A DNA stretch of 64,000 nt from Craspedostauros australis. Lineage: Eukaryota > Bacillariophyta > Bacillariophyceae > Mastogloiales > Achnanthaceae. The translations under genes were made by a program, and so were the position numbers. The notes under the pieces are model-generated. The model saw nothing but the letters and a program-made list of their open reading frames with translations, was not told where the DNA came from and made no database searches. Below, in pieces: positions 20,801-30,391 of the stretch; the stretch's first letter is position 1, and every line of letters starts with the position of its first letter. Where the stretch lies: contig JAMXDE010000021.1 in assembly GCA_026770025.1 (NCBI GenBank), forward strand, positions 1,178,001 through 1,242,000, written 5' to 3'.

Positions 20801-23138
20801 ATACGGAGAGTCGCACGCGAAAGGAGTGTACCGCATGATGAACCTTGCTACCTCGAGAATCCTGATGACTCGAGACGTAACATGGTTGAATAAGTCGTAT
20901 GGAGAGTTCAAAGGTATTAAGGATGCCAACAGATCCAGAGTGATGAACGCGGACGACGACTCCTCATCAAGAGACTCATCTCCAGAGAGAGGAGTGACTT
21001 GGCTTCGTCAATCGGACAGTATGAATGATATAGAGACCGATGACGATGAGCAACGCAGCAGAACTGGAGAACAAGGAGATTCAGAAGATACTGCGCTAGA
21101 GCAGGACGACCTGCTACCCGTCCAGGAGGATCAGGAACCAGACGAAGACGTCGGCGATGAATCCGGAAGGGACGAGGATGGAAGGAGTGAGGAAAGAACG
21201 GTAGAGAAAGCACCGCCCTCGACTCCAGTCGCAACACCCGTTGCGTACGTACCAAGAATGGTCAGAGATCTCGCAGGATATAACAATTCACCCGTTCCTA
21301 AGGAGGACAGAGACTACGGATCCAGTGAGACCTCGGAATCTGACGATGAGAAGCAAGAGACTGCCCAAGAGACAGAAGCCGAAACAGCGGCGACAGGGGG
21401 ACCTAGCTTCCACACAGACGGGTCGATGTTCAACAGAGACGTCGCAGGCATGATGATTGACACCACTCACGGAAAGATGAGGCTGGATGACTTCATCACT
21501 GCGAGCCAAGTAACGAATGATCGAGCCAGACCCGAGCAAGCAAGCGTAGCTATGATGCTAGACCCCACCACTTTCGAAGAATGCTGGGACCATGCAGATC
21601 CCGAGAAGAGAAAGAAGTGGAGAGAGGCCATCAATAAGGAGTTCAACGATATGACCAGAAGAGGAGTATGGGAGAAGATCAAGAGGAACCGAATGCCGAG
21701 AGATCGGCGATGCGTGAAGACAAAGTGGGTATTCAAGGAGAAGAGGAATGGAGTCTTCCGGGCCAGACTCGTCGCCTGCGGCTACTCACAGATCGCAGGA
21801 GTGGACTTCTCAGCACACCACGCACCAGTGATTCATGATGCAACCTACTGCATCATGCTCACTATGAAGATGCTGCTGCACATGGATAGTATGATCGTCG
21901 ACTTTGAGACAGCATTCTTGCATGGAGAACTCGATGAAGAGATCTACATGCAATGCCCAAAGGGCATGAGGCATGAGGCCGACGAATGCTTGCTGCTCAA
22001 GAAGACCATCTATGGATTAGTGCAGAGCGCCAGACAATGGAACAAAAAGCTGGTCGACATTCTACTCAAACTGGGATTTCGACAGAGCAAAGTGGATCCA
22101 TGCCTTCTGATTCGGAATCAGGAAGGGAGACTACTGCTAATAGGCACCTACGTCGACGACTGCCTATGCATCGGAGAAAAGGAGGAGTTGAAGCAACTGA
22201 CGATCGACATTAAGGCTGAGCAATTCGGAATCAAGGTGGAGAACGACCTCGAAGACTACCTCAGCTGCAACATCATCTTCAACAACGACCAGTCGAATTG
22301 CTGGGTGAACCAGCCACACATCATCAAGAATATCATCGATACATTCAAGGATGACGTGCTGACTCTACAACGATACGGAACCCCAGGAACACCTGGACAG
22401 GGTATCCAGAGAAACAGCGACCTACCCAAAGTGGACAGTGACCGACACAGCAGATACCGAAGTGGAGTAGGTATGCTGCTATACTTGGTGAAGCACTCGC
22501 GACCAGACATTGCGAACGCGGTGCGCGAACTTACCAAGGTGCTGGACGGACCATCAGCTGCAGCATACAAGGAGATGCTGCGAGTAATGAAGTTCGTATC
22601 AGACACGAGGGACTACGGACTACGAATGCAACCAACCCCACTGGAGAACAACGCATGGAAGATCGAGATCTACGCAGACAGTGAGTTTGCGGGAGACAAG
22701 GATAACCGGATCAGTGTCGGGGGACATCTCGTCCTACTTCAAGGGGTGCCCATCGTATGGAGATCGAAGGCACAACGAAGTGTAACTCTCAGCTCGACAG
22801 AGGCGGAATACGTCGCGCTGTCAGAAGCAGGAAAAGAGATTCGCTTCCTTACGCAGCTAATGGAGGACATCGGCTTGACGATGACCAAACCAGTGGATGT
22901 GTATGTGGACAATGTGGGGGCTATCTTCATTGCCTCCAATCCGTCGACATCAGCGCGAACGAGACACATCGACATACGACATCATTTCACTCGGGAGCTG
23001 ATAGACAACGGAGAAGCACGAATTCAATTTGTGCGCTCAGAGGACAATATCGCAGACGGCTTCACCAAGAATACAAAGAAGGAGATCTACGATAGACACA
23101 AAGGGAGCATCATTCAATTGAGATCGACCATGGATTAA
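17847..23138 (+). CDS. Element 1 gag-pol, 3' segment (Gag to RNase H)
   Basis: Continuation of 2601-2954 after the nested insertion; the two parts together give an uninterrupted frame of 1881 amino acids. In order: the rest of Gag; two CCHC zinc knuckles (CRNCGAYGHKKADC near 18293 and CKYCGKKGHKILQC near 18418); an acidic spacer with a CPLC...CVEC cysteine module (18978-19028); a helical region; protease (DSGASCH near 19612); integrase (HKKLGHVD...CVDC finger, then the D,D35E triad in MDTSS, RCDNAGEN and NGRVERK); RT with YVDD near 22150; RNase H (ADSEFAGDKDNR, SSTEAEY, VDNVGAIF). The order integrase before RT makes it Copia. Open sequence upstream of 17847 (from 17778) is Element 2 LTR read in frame by chance. 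Likely translated as one polyprotein. Confidence 0.92.
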   Translation, partial: GTKGGPTESGDPRKAWKALERIYEQRTAPMKAKLLAQLNGMRLKKGEHPDTFLTEMEVLRNRLGSTGIKMDMQQYHMLVLNALGREYETDVKLLELKFDGMEDTMTLEDIREAVSATYDGRHLKLGGNRRESNREETAFAAVGGFKGHCRNCGAYGHKKADCRSAPKKDNGKNKKSGQGVNNSKPKFNGECKYCGKKGHKILQCFKLKAAMKEADSANVATDGMEGNNDVALVMTDELICVPTSGNTNELENVTNLSVNTGEAKTRDNDSNYQVDSKVMEDVAFAAIVEQTDTSPILSLRPHNVNNKMSNSNQGQESYYDASLTNEGATDTEDVDDDMGNANRGEAGRRPIFNFAPELSRVDRMIGNSTGLTTNTAWCPLCLKRGPLYAWCVECPQVPFFIQLHNEPSGHVPTNDEERAERRTRLERAGSLRDAVRASLSNVLRANDVRNELALLCYDAVATHSGDRLPLIEARTVYFKLHEIGMITTLSVCRNPCNINNSLESRRFDPLPSDLITRMTHHAANSIRWTHHQSDCGVRLPKPEHWVLPIYSEREEQHEVAMVVGNTDNVSARRSSVAPDNYETNTWLGDSGASCHLTNNDEGMTNVRVSDQNVKIGSGRYLKVTKVGDKRMTVMQRNGRKYNVVLKSVKYVPKLWINLLSINKALESGFNISNLGVIMTLKKGKARISFDRIMATHSGFVCGVTMVNNAKTDDQAHVGVSTDAPVDINTIHKKLGHVDAYTISRTAGRYGWNVTGKLNVCVDCAIGKSRQRSMSKSTQQRAKGVGDRLFMDTSSVQTHSLGRGKYWLLVIDDYSDYCWSYFITEKSDVGSKMLLLFQWLQANQRVTVQNVRCDNAGENRSAEKLLLNKGFAPTFEYTAASTPQQNGRVERKFATLYGKVRAMLNQTHLPKTTRGKLWAEAAHTATQLENIIGTKSREPACILLNGKIPKYANDLRVFGEMGMVHIGGQAIKAKLDDRSKPAMFVGYGESHAKGVYRMMNLATSRILMTRDVTWLNKSYGEFKGIKDANRSRVMNADDDSSSRDSSPERGVTWLRQSDSMNDIETDDDEQRSRTGEQGDSEDTALEQDDLLPVQEDQEPDEDVGDESGRDEDGRSEERTVEKAPPSTPVATPVAYVPRMVRDLAGYNNSPVPKEDRDYGSSETSESDDEKQETAQETEAETAATGGPSFHTDGSMFNRDVAGMMIDTTHGKMRLDDFITASQVTNDRARPEQASVAMMLDPTTFEECWDHADPEKRKKWREAINKEFNDMTRRGVWEKIKRNRMPRDRRCVKTKWVFKEKRNGVFRARLVACGYSQIAGVDFSAHHAPVIHDATYCIMLTMKMLLHMDSMIVDFETAFLHGELDEEIYMQCPKGMRHEADECLLLKKTIYGLVQSARQWNKKLVDILLKLGFRQSKVDPCLLIRNQEGRLLLIGTYVDDCLCIGEKEELKQLTIDIKAEQFGIKVENDLEDYLSCNIIFNNDQSNCWVNQPHIIKNIIDTFKDDVLTLQRYGTPGTPGQGIQRNSDLPKVDSDRHSRYRSGVGMLLYLVKHSRPDIANAVRELTKVLDGPSAAAYKEMLRVMKFVSDTRDYGLRMQPTPLENNAWKIEIYADSEFAGDKDNRISVGGHLVLLQGVPIVWRSKAQRSVTLSSTEAEYVALSEAGKEIRFLTQLMEDIGLTMTKPVDVYVDNVGAIFIASNPSTSARTRHIDIRHHFTRELIDNGEARIQFVRSEDNIADGFTKNTKKEIYDRHKGSIIQLRSTMD

Positions 23139-23234
23139 TGGGACAGAAGAGATGAATGAAAGAGCAAGACAAGGGAGTGTGACGAGAGACGATTTGTGTG
23201 TGTGAGTGAGTATGGTGGTGCGACAATGGAAGGG

Positions 23235-24013
23235 TGTCAGGAATCGGGGGTACGACTTTGCAAAGATACCGTATTCTGCCGCAGCTCCCATGAGGACTGA
23301 CTGGAACCGGAATGGTATTAAGTGCAAAGATACCCATGATTGCCGCAACCCCCAATAGCATCTCCCAGACAAACCGCAACCTAGCAATCGACCAGTTGCA
23401 CTCGGACAGCCCAATGGCCTTACCTGTCTTATGCGACATCCAAGCACCCTCATCCAGTGGCCTACTCGGCCATGTCCCGATAACGGTCGGGAACCGAGAG
23501 ATCTATGATGATGGCAACACACCAGCCCTGAGTGAATCGAATGAGCGCGACAACCAATATATCTGAACAAGTCGACGCGTCCCTGAGGACCTAATGTGAG
23601 AAAGCGAAACAGAGGCGATCCCTATTCACCCAAGACCACGATCCAGACGACGATAAGTTCCAAACATCCAAATGCAACCATCGAGATGACCGGAGGGAGG
23701 AATTGAAATGAAGTGGGACCAGTGAGGTGACAGGAGACCGAAGGAGAGGTACCTACAGGTCTACAAGTATGAACTTGACGAATGTAGGTACTCTCCAATC
23801 CTCAGCTAAGCAAGCGATGAACCACGATGAAAGTAAGATGAAGATGCAGACGAAAGGAGCCAAGCTAAAGGGTGTAACCTCGGGTGGCTACTGCAGACCA
23901 TGCTTGTTGTGAAATTGGAATCGAAAGGAGATGAGCATGTTGTGCTCACAGTTCTAAAAACGGTACAGACTGATAACAGATTAGTCTACTACTATAACCC
24001 CGGATTTCCAACA
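23235..24013 (+). repeat. Element 1 3' LTR
   Basis: 779 bp copy of 1741-2519. Preceded directly by the polypurine tract CAATGGAAGGG (23224-23234) and followed by AATCCG, the second copy of the target duplication. Confidence 0.93.
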
Positions 24014-24258
24014 AATCCGTTGCTTGTTTGTAATCTGTCCAAATGGCGATGCACACAAGACTGCTTGATCTTCCCACCAAAACAGGGCCATGACAATCGT
24101 GCCAACAAGCTCAGTCTCACAGATAGTACTCCTTGTGACGGCAACACAAGTATACCCAACACACAATGAATCAGAACCTAGGCTCAACTGTATCCACAAT
24201 AAATGCTGATCAGCATCATAATATACTAGTTCAAAACCAACCAACCATGGAGGACTCT
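24014..24258. other. unassigned DNA flanking Element 1
   Basis: Begins with AATCCG, the target duplication of Element 1, so it was once contiguous with the sequence ending at 1740. No gene is recognised. The minus-strand frame over part of it has no convincing motif. Confidence 0.6.
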
Positions 24259-24572
24259 TGTTGGAAATCCGGGGTACCCCAGTCTCTAGTAGTAGTCTCT
24301 GGTTACCTATTCCTGTTATTGCATTGTTGGAACTGTGAGTACAACATCTTCATCACTTTCAATTCCATTTGCCAAAGCATACATAATCCACAGTAGCACA
24401 CAGTCTTGCCCTTGCACATGCAGTGCTGTCCTCCTGCTTCATCATGTCATGCAGCATGTACTCCATGTACATCTCATCTTGCAGTATTGGTTCATCTCAT
24501 CATGCATCTCATCATGCATCTCAGATATTCCATCTCCTGCCTTCCACCAATAGTTTCGTTGGCGTAGACAGC
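24259..24572 (-). repeat. LTR remnant of a family-A-related element
   Basis: Starts TGTTGGAAATCCGGGGT like the family A LTRs read on the plus strand, then diverges (TACCCCAGTCTCTAG). It is cut at 24573 by the 5' LTR of Element 3. Only about 314 bp remain; the other half would lie to the right of Element 3 if the insertion was simple. Which element it belonged to cannot be determined. Confidence 0.65.
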
Positions 24573-25254
24573 TGTCAGGAATCGAGGGTACGACTCTGTC
24601 GGAAAGATACCCATGATTGCCGCAACTCCCAACATTATTTGTCACACCTTTGGATATTATTTGTCACACCATTGAATATTGTCCATTCCACCCACGACAC
24701 GAATCACACGGGAATGACCCCAGTCTTACCAAGCAAACAAGCCTGTCCTCTATGTATCAAGAAAAGACCACGACATCTAAACCATGTGAAGGAAGATGAT
24801 GACCGACACATTGATGATCACCCCATCTGGAGATCATGGCACGTGTCAGCCACGGACTAGAACAACTCAGAAAGGGCATCAAACATGACATCAATCATGA
24901 CACCAATCGTAAAGTTTGGTGTCAGGAGATCAAGAGCGAAACGCAAGACTGTGGAATCGTACCGCAGGGAATGTAGAATAAGGATATGCACGACGAGTCG
25001 CAAGGCAGGAATGCCTTCAGATATGCACGACGATGTGCATGACAAGGATGCCTGCGGATGAGGCCTTATGCATGCAAGTGATGATCCATGATGATGATGA
25101 TGCATGAATGCAACAGTATAACGAGATGATGCTGCAAGAGATGCTACATGAGAAACGAAAGGCAAAGGAGCTGAAGAGAATGAGCTCACAGTTCTGAATA
25201 GTACGATCTAACAACGAATTAGTTCTTACTAACACTAACCCCGGATTTCCAACA
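24573..25254 (+). repeat. Element 3 5' LTR
   Basis: 682 bp, TGTCAGGAATC...GATTTCCAACA, the reverse-complement counterpart of the Element 2 LTRs with only scattered differences. Confidence 0.92.
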
Positions 25255-25333
25255 CGTTTCGAAACGTTACGATTGAAATCCTACGTTTCCATCATCACCA
25301 ACACAGCAACAAACGACTCTCACCATCATCACC

Positions 25334-28300
25334 ATGACGTCCTTCCTCGGTAAGACCGATCGTTACATGATCATGTTCGACGGCAAGCGATCCTCCTGGA
25401 AAGCTTGGAGTGCGAAGTTCCTCGCCCGCGCCAACCGCAAGGGTTACGGAGACTTGTATCTCAAGGACTTGGGTGAAGTGATTGTGAAGACCGAGGCTTT
25501 TGACCCCTCTCCTCTCGCCTCCATCGTGGGAGGCGAAGAGAAGAAGCTTAAGGCCTCGAAGTTATCTGCCATGTCTCCCGAGGAGAAGGCGGAGTACAAG
25601 ATGGCTCTGGCCAAGTACGCGTTTGAAGAACTGACCATGGCAATCAACCATGAAACCACCGAAGGCGATGTCGCCTTCATGGCTGTGTTGGGATGCGAGA
25701 GCAACATCTACGAGGGAGGAGACCCTCGCAAGGCGTGGAAGGCTCTTGAGCGCATCTACGAGCAACGCACTGCGTCAATGAAGGCAAAGTTGTTGGCTCA
25801 ACTCAACAGGATGCGATTGAAGAAAGGCGAACACCCGGATACCTTCCTCACCGAAATGGAGGTGATCCGTAACCGTCTCAAGCACGCGGGAGTTAACATG
25901 GACATGGAGCAGTACCACATGCTCGTGCTCAACGCTCTCGGAAGGGACTACGAAATGGATGTGAAGCTCATCGAGCTCAAGTTCGAGAACATCGAAAAGC
26001 AGATGACTATCGAAGACATCCGCGAAGCAGTGAGCGCAACCTACAACGCACGTCACATCAAGCAAGGTGGTAGTAAGCGCGAGAACCATAGCAAGGAAGA
26101 AATGGCACTCGCCGCCACAGGTGGGTTCAAGGGCCACTGCCGCAACTGTGGCGCCTACGGGCACAAGAAGGCTGACTGCCGCTCTGCGCCTAAGAACAAA
26201 GGAGGCAAGCCCTCGAAGAAGAACAAGAGAAGTGATACTGAGGACAAGGCCAAGTTCAACGGAAACTGCAAGTACTGCGGTAAGAAGGGACACAAGATCC
26301 TCGAGTGCTTCAAGTTGAAGGCAGCGATGAGAGCAGCCGACGCCGCCAACGTGGCCACCGACGGCATGGACGGAACAGACGACGTCGCCCTCGTGATGGT
26401 CGAAGAACCGATGTGGCTACCCGAAGACGCCGCGGCAGACAACGCCGCGTTCGTCGTGGTAGATGAACCCATGTGGATGTCCGCTGACGACGAAGAAGAC
26501 GAAGTCGGTCTCGTGATGACCGACGAATCAATGTGGTTACCCGACGAAGACAAGTCGGTCAACAACGACGAATTGATGTGTTTCCCCACCGATGAGCTCG
26601 AAAACGACCCCGTTGAGGTCAAAAATGTGACCAACCCAAGAATCGTGACAATCGACGAAATCACGAACATCAAGAAAAACCAAATAATCAACACCTCCAA
26701 CATGGCGCACTACGAGTCGTCCATCAACGACATGGCCCTCGCAACCACCGACGAAGACATGATCGGACTTGACATCGAAGAAGAGGACGAGTACTCTGAA
26801 GAGGAACGAGAGGCCCACACCCCAAGTGTGTACGGATACTACGGGCCCCCAGTTGCTGCAGTTGAGACAATCAACCGCGAGCAATTCCCATCAAGCGATG
26901 AAGACGACTACGCCGACGAAGACAATCTCTTCGAAGGGATCGTCTACGAGGATGAACCCCTCAACGTCGGAGACATCATGGAGAATGAAGTAGCGATGCC
27001 TGGAGTCGACCATCGTGTCACCTCCACCATCTACTCTCGAACCGAACCAAGGACTCTGGTCGATCGAATGATCGAAGAGTCGTCCCGCAACGGAGGAAGC
27101 ACCGCAGGATGGTGCCCGCTGTGCTTTCAGCGCGGCCCTCTCTACGCCATGTGCAAGACCTGCCGTAACTCGCCGTTCCTCATCCAACTGGCAAATCCCC
27201 CTGCAAGGGCGGCGCCAACAACGATTCAAGACATCATGACGCGCCGCCAGAAGCTCTGGACTGCAGGACCTTTGCATGTCGCGATGAGATACTCTCTCAG
27301 CAACATGATGGTTGCTGACGAAGTACGCTCTGAGCTCGCCCTACTGTGCTGCGACGCGGCGCACGCGTACACCGAAGGAGGAGGAGAAAGCCTGAACCCT
27401 CGCACGCTCTACTACATGATGCATCGCATCGACGTGTTCACGCCAATGCAATTGGTGCAAGCCGTGCAACACATCAACGCAAGACTTGAGGAACTCAACT
27501 TGCCACCCATCCACAGAGGGCTCATCGACAGCCTGGTTCAGCATGCCGCAGAGATGCTGATGTGGATGCATCATCCAAGTGACCAAGGAGTCCGAGACCC
27601 AGAGGAGTTCAACCAGCTCCCCATCTACCGAGCGGCCGATGCTCAACCAGACATGGCCATGGTGATCGGCGACCCTCAAGACGCTCAACCAGACATGGCC
27701 ATGGTGATCAGTGACCTCGACGATGCAAGCGCACTCCGCCACACCATCACCCCCGACCACCACGAAGCAAACACTTGGCTGGGTGATTCCGGTGCCTCAT
27801 GTCACCTCACCAACAGCGAAGAGGGAATGATTAACGTGCGAGTGGCCAACCACTCCATCAAGATCGGCAGCAGCCGATACCTCAAGGCAACAAAGGTCGG
27901 TGATAAACGCATGGTCGTGATGCAGAAGAACGGGAACCAAGCTACCATCGTGCTCAAGCAAGTGAAGTTCGTGCCCAACCTGTGGGTGAACCTCTTGAGC
28001 ATCAACAAAGCTCTCGAGAACGGCTTCGACATCAGTAACCAAGGTGTCGTGATGAGCTTGGAGAAGCGCGGGCAACGCATCACGTTCGACAGACTCATGG
28101 CAACCCATAGCGGTTTCGTGAGTGGAGTGAACATGATCAGTGCCCCTCCCCACGAAGACCAAGCCAATGTCGGCGTGTCCATCAGGTCCGCGGTGGACAT
28201 CAACCAAATTCATAAAATGTTAGGCCATGTTGACACTTACACGATCTCTCGCACAGCGGGACGATACGGTTGGAATGTCACAGGCAAGTTGCATGCATGC

Positions 28301-29513
28301 ATTGACTGCACAATTGGAAAACAGAAGCAGAAGTCAATGACAAAACACCTGCAGCGCCGAGCAAAAGGAATTGGTGAGCGGTTGTTCATTGATACATCGA
28401 GTGTTCAAACGCACAGCTACGGACAAGGAAAATATTGGCTCCTTGTCATCGATGATTACAGTGATTACTGCTGGAGCTACTTTTTGAAAGAGAAAAGTGA
28501 AGTCGGAGAAAAGCTGATCACGCTCCTCCGATGGCTTCACTCCAACCAACAGGCACATGTGAAAAATATCAGATGTGACAACGCGGGAGAGAATTATGCC
28601 GCGGAAAAACAGCTTCTCAACGCAGGGTTCGGTCCAACATTCGAATATACTGCAGCCTCCACTCCCCAACAGAACGGTCGCGTGGAAAGAAAATTCGCGA
28701 CGTTGTACGGGAAAGTCCGCTCCATGCTCAATCAAACGCATCTACCGAGAACAGTGCGTGGAAAATTATGGGCGGAGGCAGCCCGAACCGCGACTCAGCT
28801 CGAAAATATTATCGAGACAAAGACAAGAGAACCAGCATGTGTTCTCTTCAACAACCGGATCCCAACATTCGTGGATGGATTACGAAAATTCGGAGAAATA
28901 GGGATGGTATACATCGGCGGTCGTACGATAAAGGCTAAGCTGGACGATAGATCCAGACCAGCCATGTTCGTCGGCTACGGCCAATCGCACGCTAAGGGAG
29001 TATATCGAATGCTGAATCTCGCAACAACCAAGATCCTAATCACGAGAGACGTGACATGGATGAATCAGTCATACGGGCAATTCAGAGGTATCGAGAATGC
29101 CAACAGATCTGTGCTGATAGATCTAGAAGATGACGACTCTACGTCGGGTATGAACACCCGAACTACGAGGACAACTTGGGAACGACGATCGGAGACCATC
29201 AAGAGCATGGAGGCCGACGACGCGGATCGCAGCAGCAGAGCTGAAGAAATAGAAGATACTGATGACGCTGCGCGAGGGCAAGATAGCTTGCTCCCTGCCC
29301 AAGGGGAAAATGAATCGAACGAAGAGAACAACGATGAATTCGGAAGGGACGACGAGGGGAAAGCAGACGAAGCGGCCGAGAAAGAGCCCAAAGACACCCC
29401 TGTCGCAGAACCTGTAACACGCATACCAAGGATGCTGAGCGCTCTCGCCGGGTATAACAACGACCCAATCCCAGAGGAGGAGCGAGACCTCGGATCAAGT
29501 GATGAGTCAGAAC
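25334..29513 (+). pseudogene. Element 3 gag-pol, truncated before RT
   Basis: Starts at the ATG at 25334 and runs about 1393 codons: Gag, two CCHC knuckles, acidic spacer with the repeated MWLP motif, CPLC...CKTC module (27113-27163), helical region, AQPDMAMVI repeat (27641 and 27683, 42-nt period), protease DSGASCH, integrase finger and D,D35E, and the start of the acidic linker. It is cut at 29513 by the Element 5 LTR; the frame that continues to 29605 is LTR sequence. Few differences separate it from Element 2 (for example CTIGK for CAIGK, GSSRYLK for GSGRYLK), so the frame was intact when it was interrupted. RT and RNase H are missing, so it is non-functional as it stands here. Confidence 0.9.
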
Positions 29514-30309
29514 TGTCGAGATGTACATGTGAGTATATGTCGAGATGTACGTGTATATGTGCATCGTTCACCCGTTATTCTCTCATACGCACTTGGACGG
29601 TATAACTACATTCGTGTCGATAGTATACTGTGATTCGTCAGAATTACAGAGGAAATGGAACACACGAAAAGGGGCAAGATTTCTGGAGGAAATTTGCAAA
29701 TAACGATTTCTGAGAGAATTGGAAGATCGTCCGTCCATCCATCAATGGTACCAAGAGAATCTCGAGGTACTTCCCAACTAAACCTCAGATGACGATATCA
29801 TCTGACAGACCACTGCATCACCAATGGAACATGACATCTGGAGAGCAGAAGGACGCCTACTGACGTCGACAGGATGTCATCATGTCACCACGTCGACATC
29901 TGTCTCCAAGTCAGAGCAGGAGGCGAAGATCCAATGACCCATGAAGATCATGGATACTGAAGGTGAACTTCAAATGGTAAGTACTCATGGAGTAGGAACC
30001 AGTACTGAACGAACGGAGTGTCGAATGCGGAGTACGCATCGAACACGGAGTATCGTGTGGCACGAGCACACGATGTTGAGAGAGAGAGAAAGAGAGAGAA
30101 TACAGAGAGGAGCGAGAGAGCATCTCGCATACCGACTCATAGTCGGAGACTGAATCTACGAAACAGATTGAAGCGCTGAGAGCATCGGGCGAGAGAACGG
30201 CGTACACCGAGAGCATCGGAGTAGCCGACTAATGAAATAGCAAACAGAAGACTATCAACCAACACCATCTTCCACGATCGTAGGTTACCGTGCGCGGAAC
30301 TTGCCAACA
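29514..30309 (+). repeat. Element 5 5' LTR (family B)
   Basis: 796 bp, the same length as the family B LTRs at 56107 and 62882. Opens with an imperfect direct repeat (GTCGAGATGTAC / GTCAAGATGTAC, about 24-bp period) and contains a GA-rich tract near 30076-30120. Confidence 0.9.
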
Positions 30310-30391
30310 CGTTTATAAACGATAGATCAGGGCGAGCCCGCGAATCGTATCGTGCGAGGAAGACGAACATCATTCAAGAGCAACAGGCTGA

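Larger units (their letters stand above)
1741..24013 (+). mobile_element. Element 1: full-length Copia retrotransposon (family A), split by nested insertions
   Basis: LTRs of 779 bp at both ends begin TGTCAGGAATC and end GGATTTCCAACA; I noticed only one difference between them (a g/a change at about 2268 versus 23764). The outside bases AATCCG occur immediately before 1741 and immediately after 24013, a 6-bp target duplication. The polypurine tract CAATGGAAGGG abuts the 3' LTR at 23234. The element is interrupted at 2955-17840 by Element 2. Without that insert it is about 7.4 kb and carries one intact gag-pol frame. Near-identical LTRs and an open frame imply a recent insertion, yet it predates Elements 2 and 4. 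Confidence 0.93.
24573..29513 (+). mobile_element. Element 3: Copia retrotransposon of the Element 2 family, 5' part only
   Basis: 5' LTR 24573-25254, palindromic post-LTR sequence, then gag-pol up to 29513, where a family B LTR begins. LTR and protein are nearly identical to Element 2. The RT/RNase H half and the 3' LTR are absent from this window. The bases before its LTR are GACAGC and those before the interrupting LTR are CAGAAC; these are the duplications to look for on the far sides. Confidence 0.9.

Noticed and set aside
1741-24013. endogenous retrovirus interpretation
   Set aside because: No envelope gene or transmembrane-rich third frame, and integrase precedes RT, so these are Copia retrotransposons.
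24014-24244. RNase H fragment in the minus-strand frame (word RSTICETELVG)
   Set aside because: Only a vague likeness to the S-S/T-x-E-A-E motif with no neighbouring RNase H landmarks; too weak to annotate.
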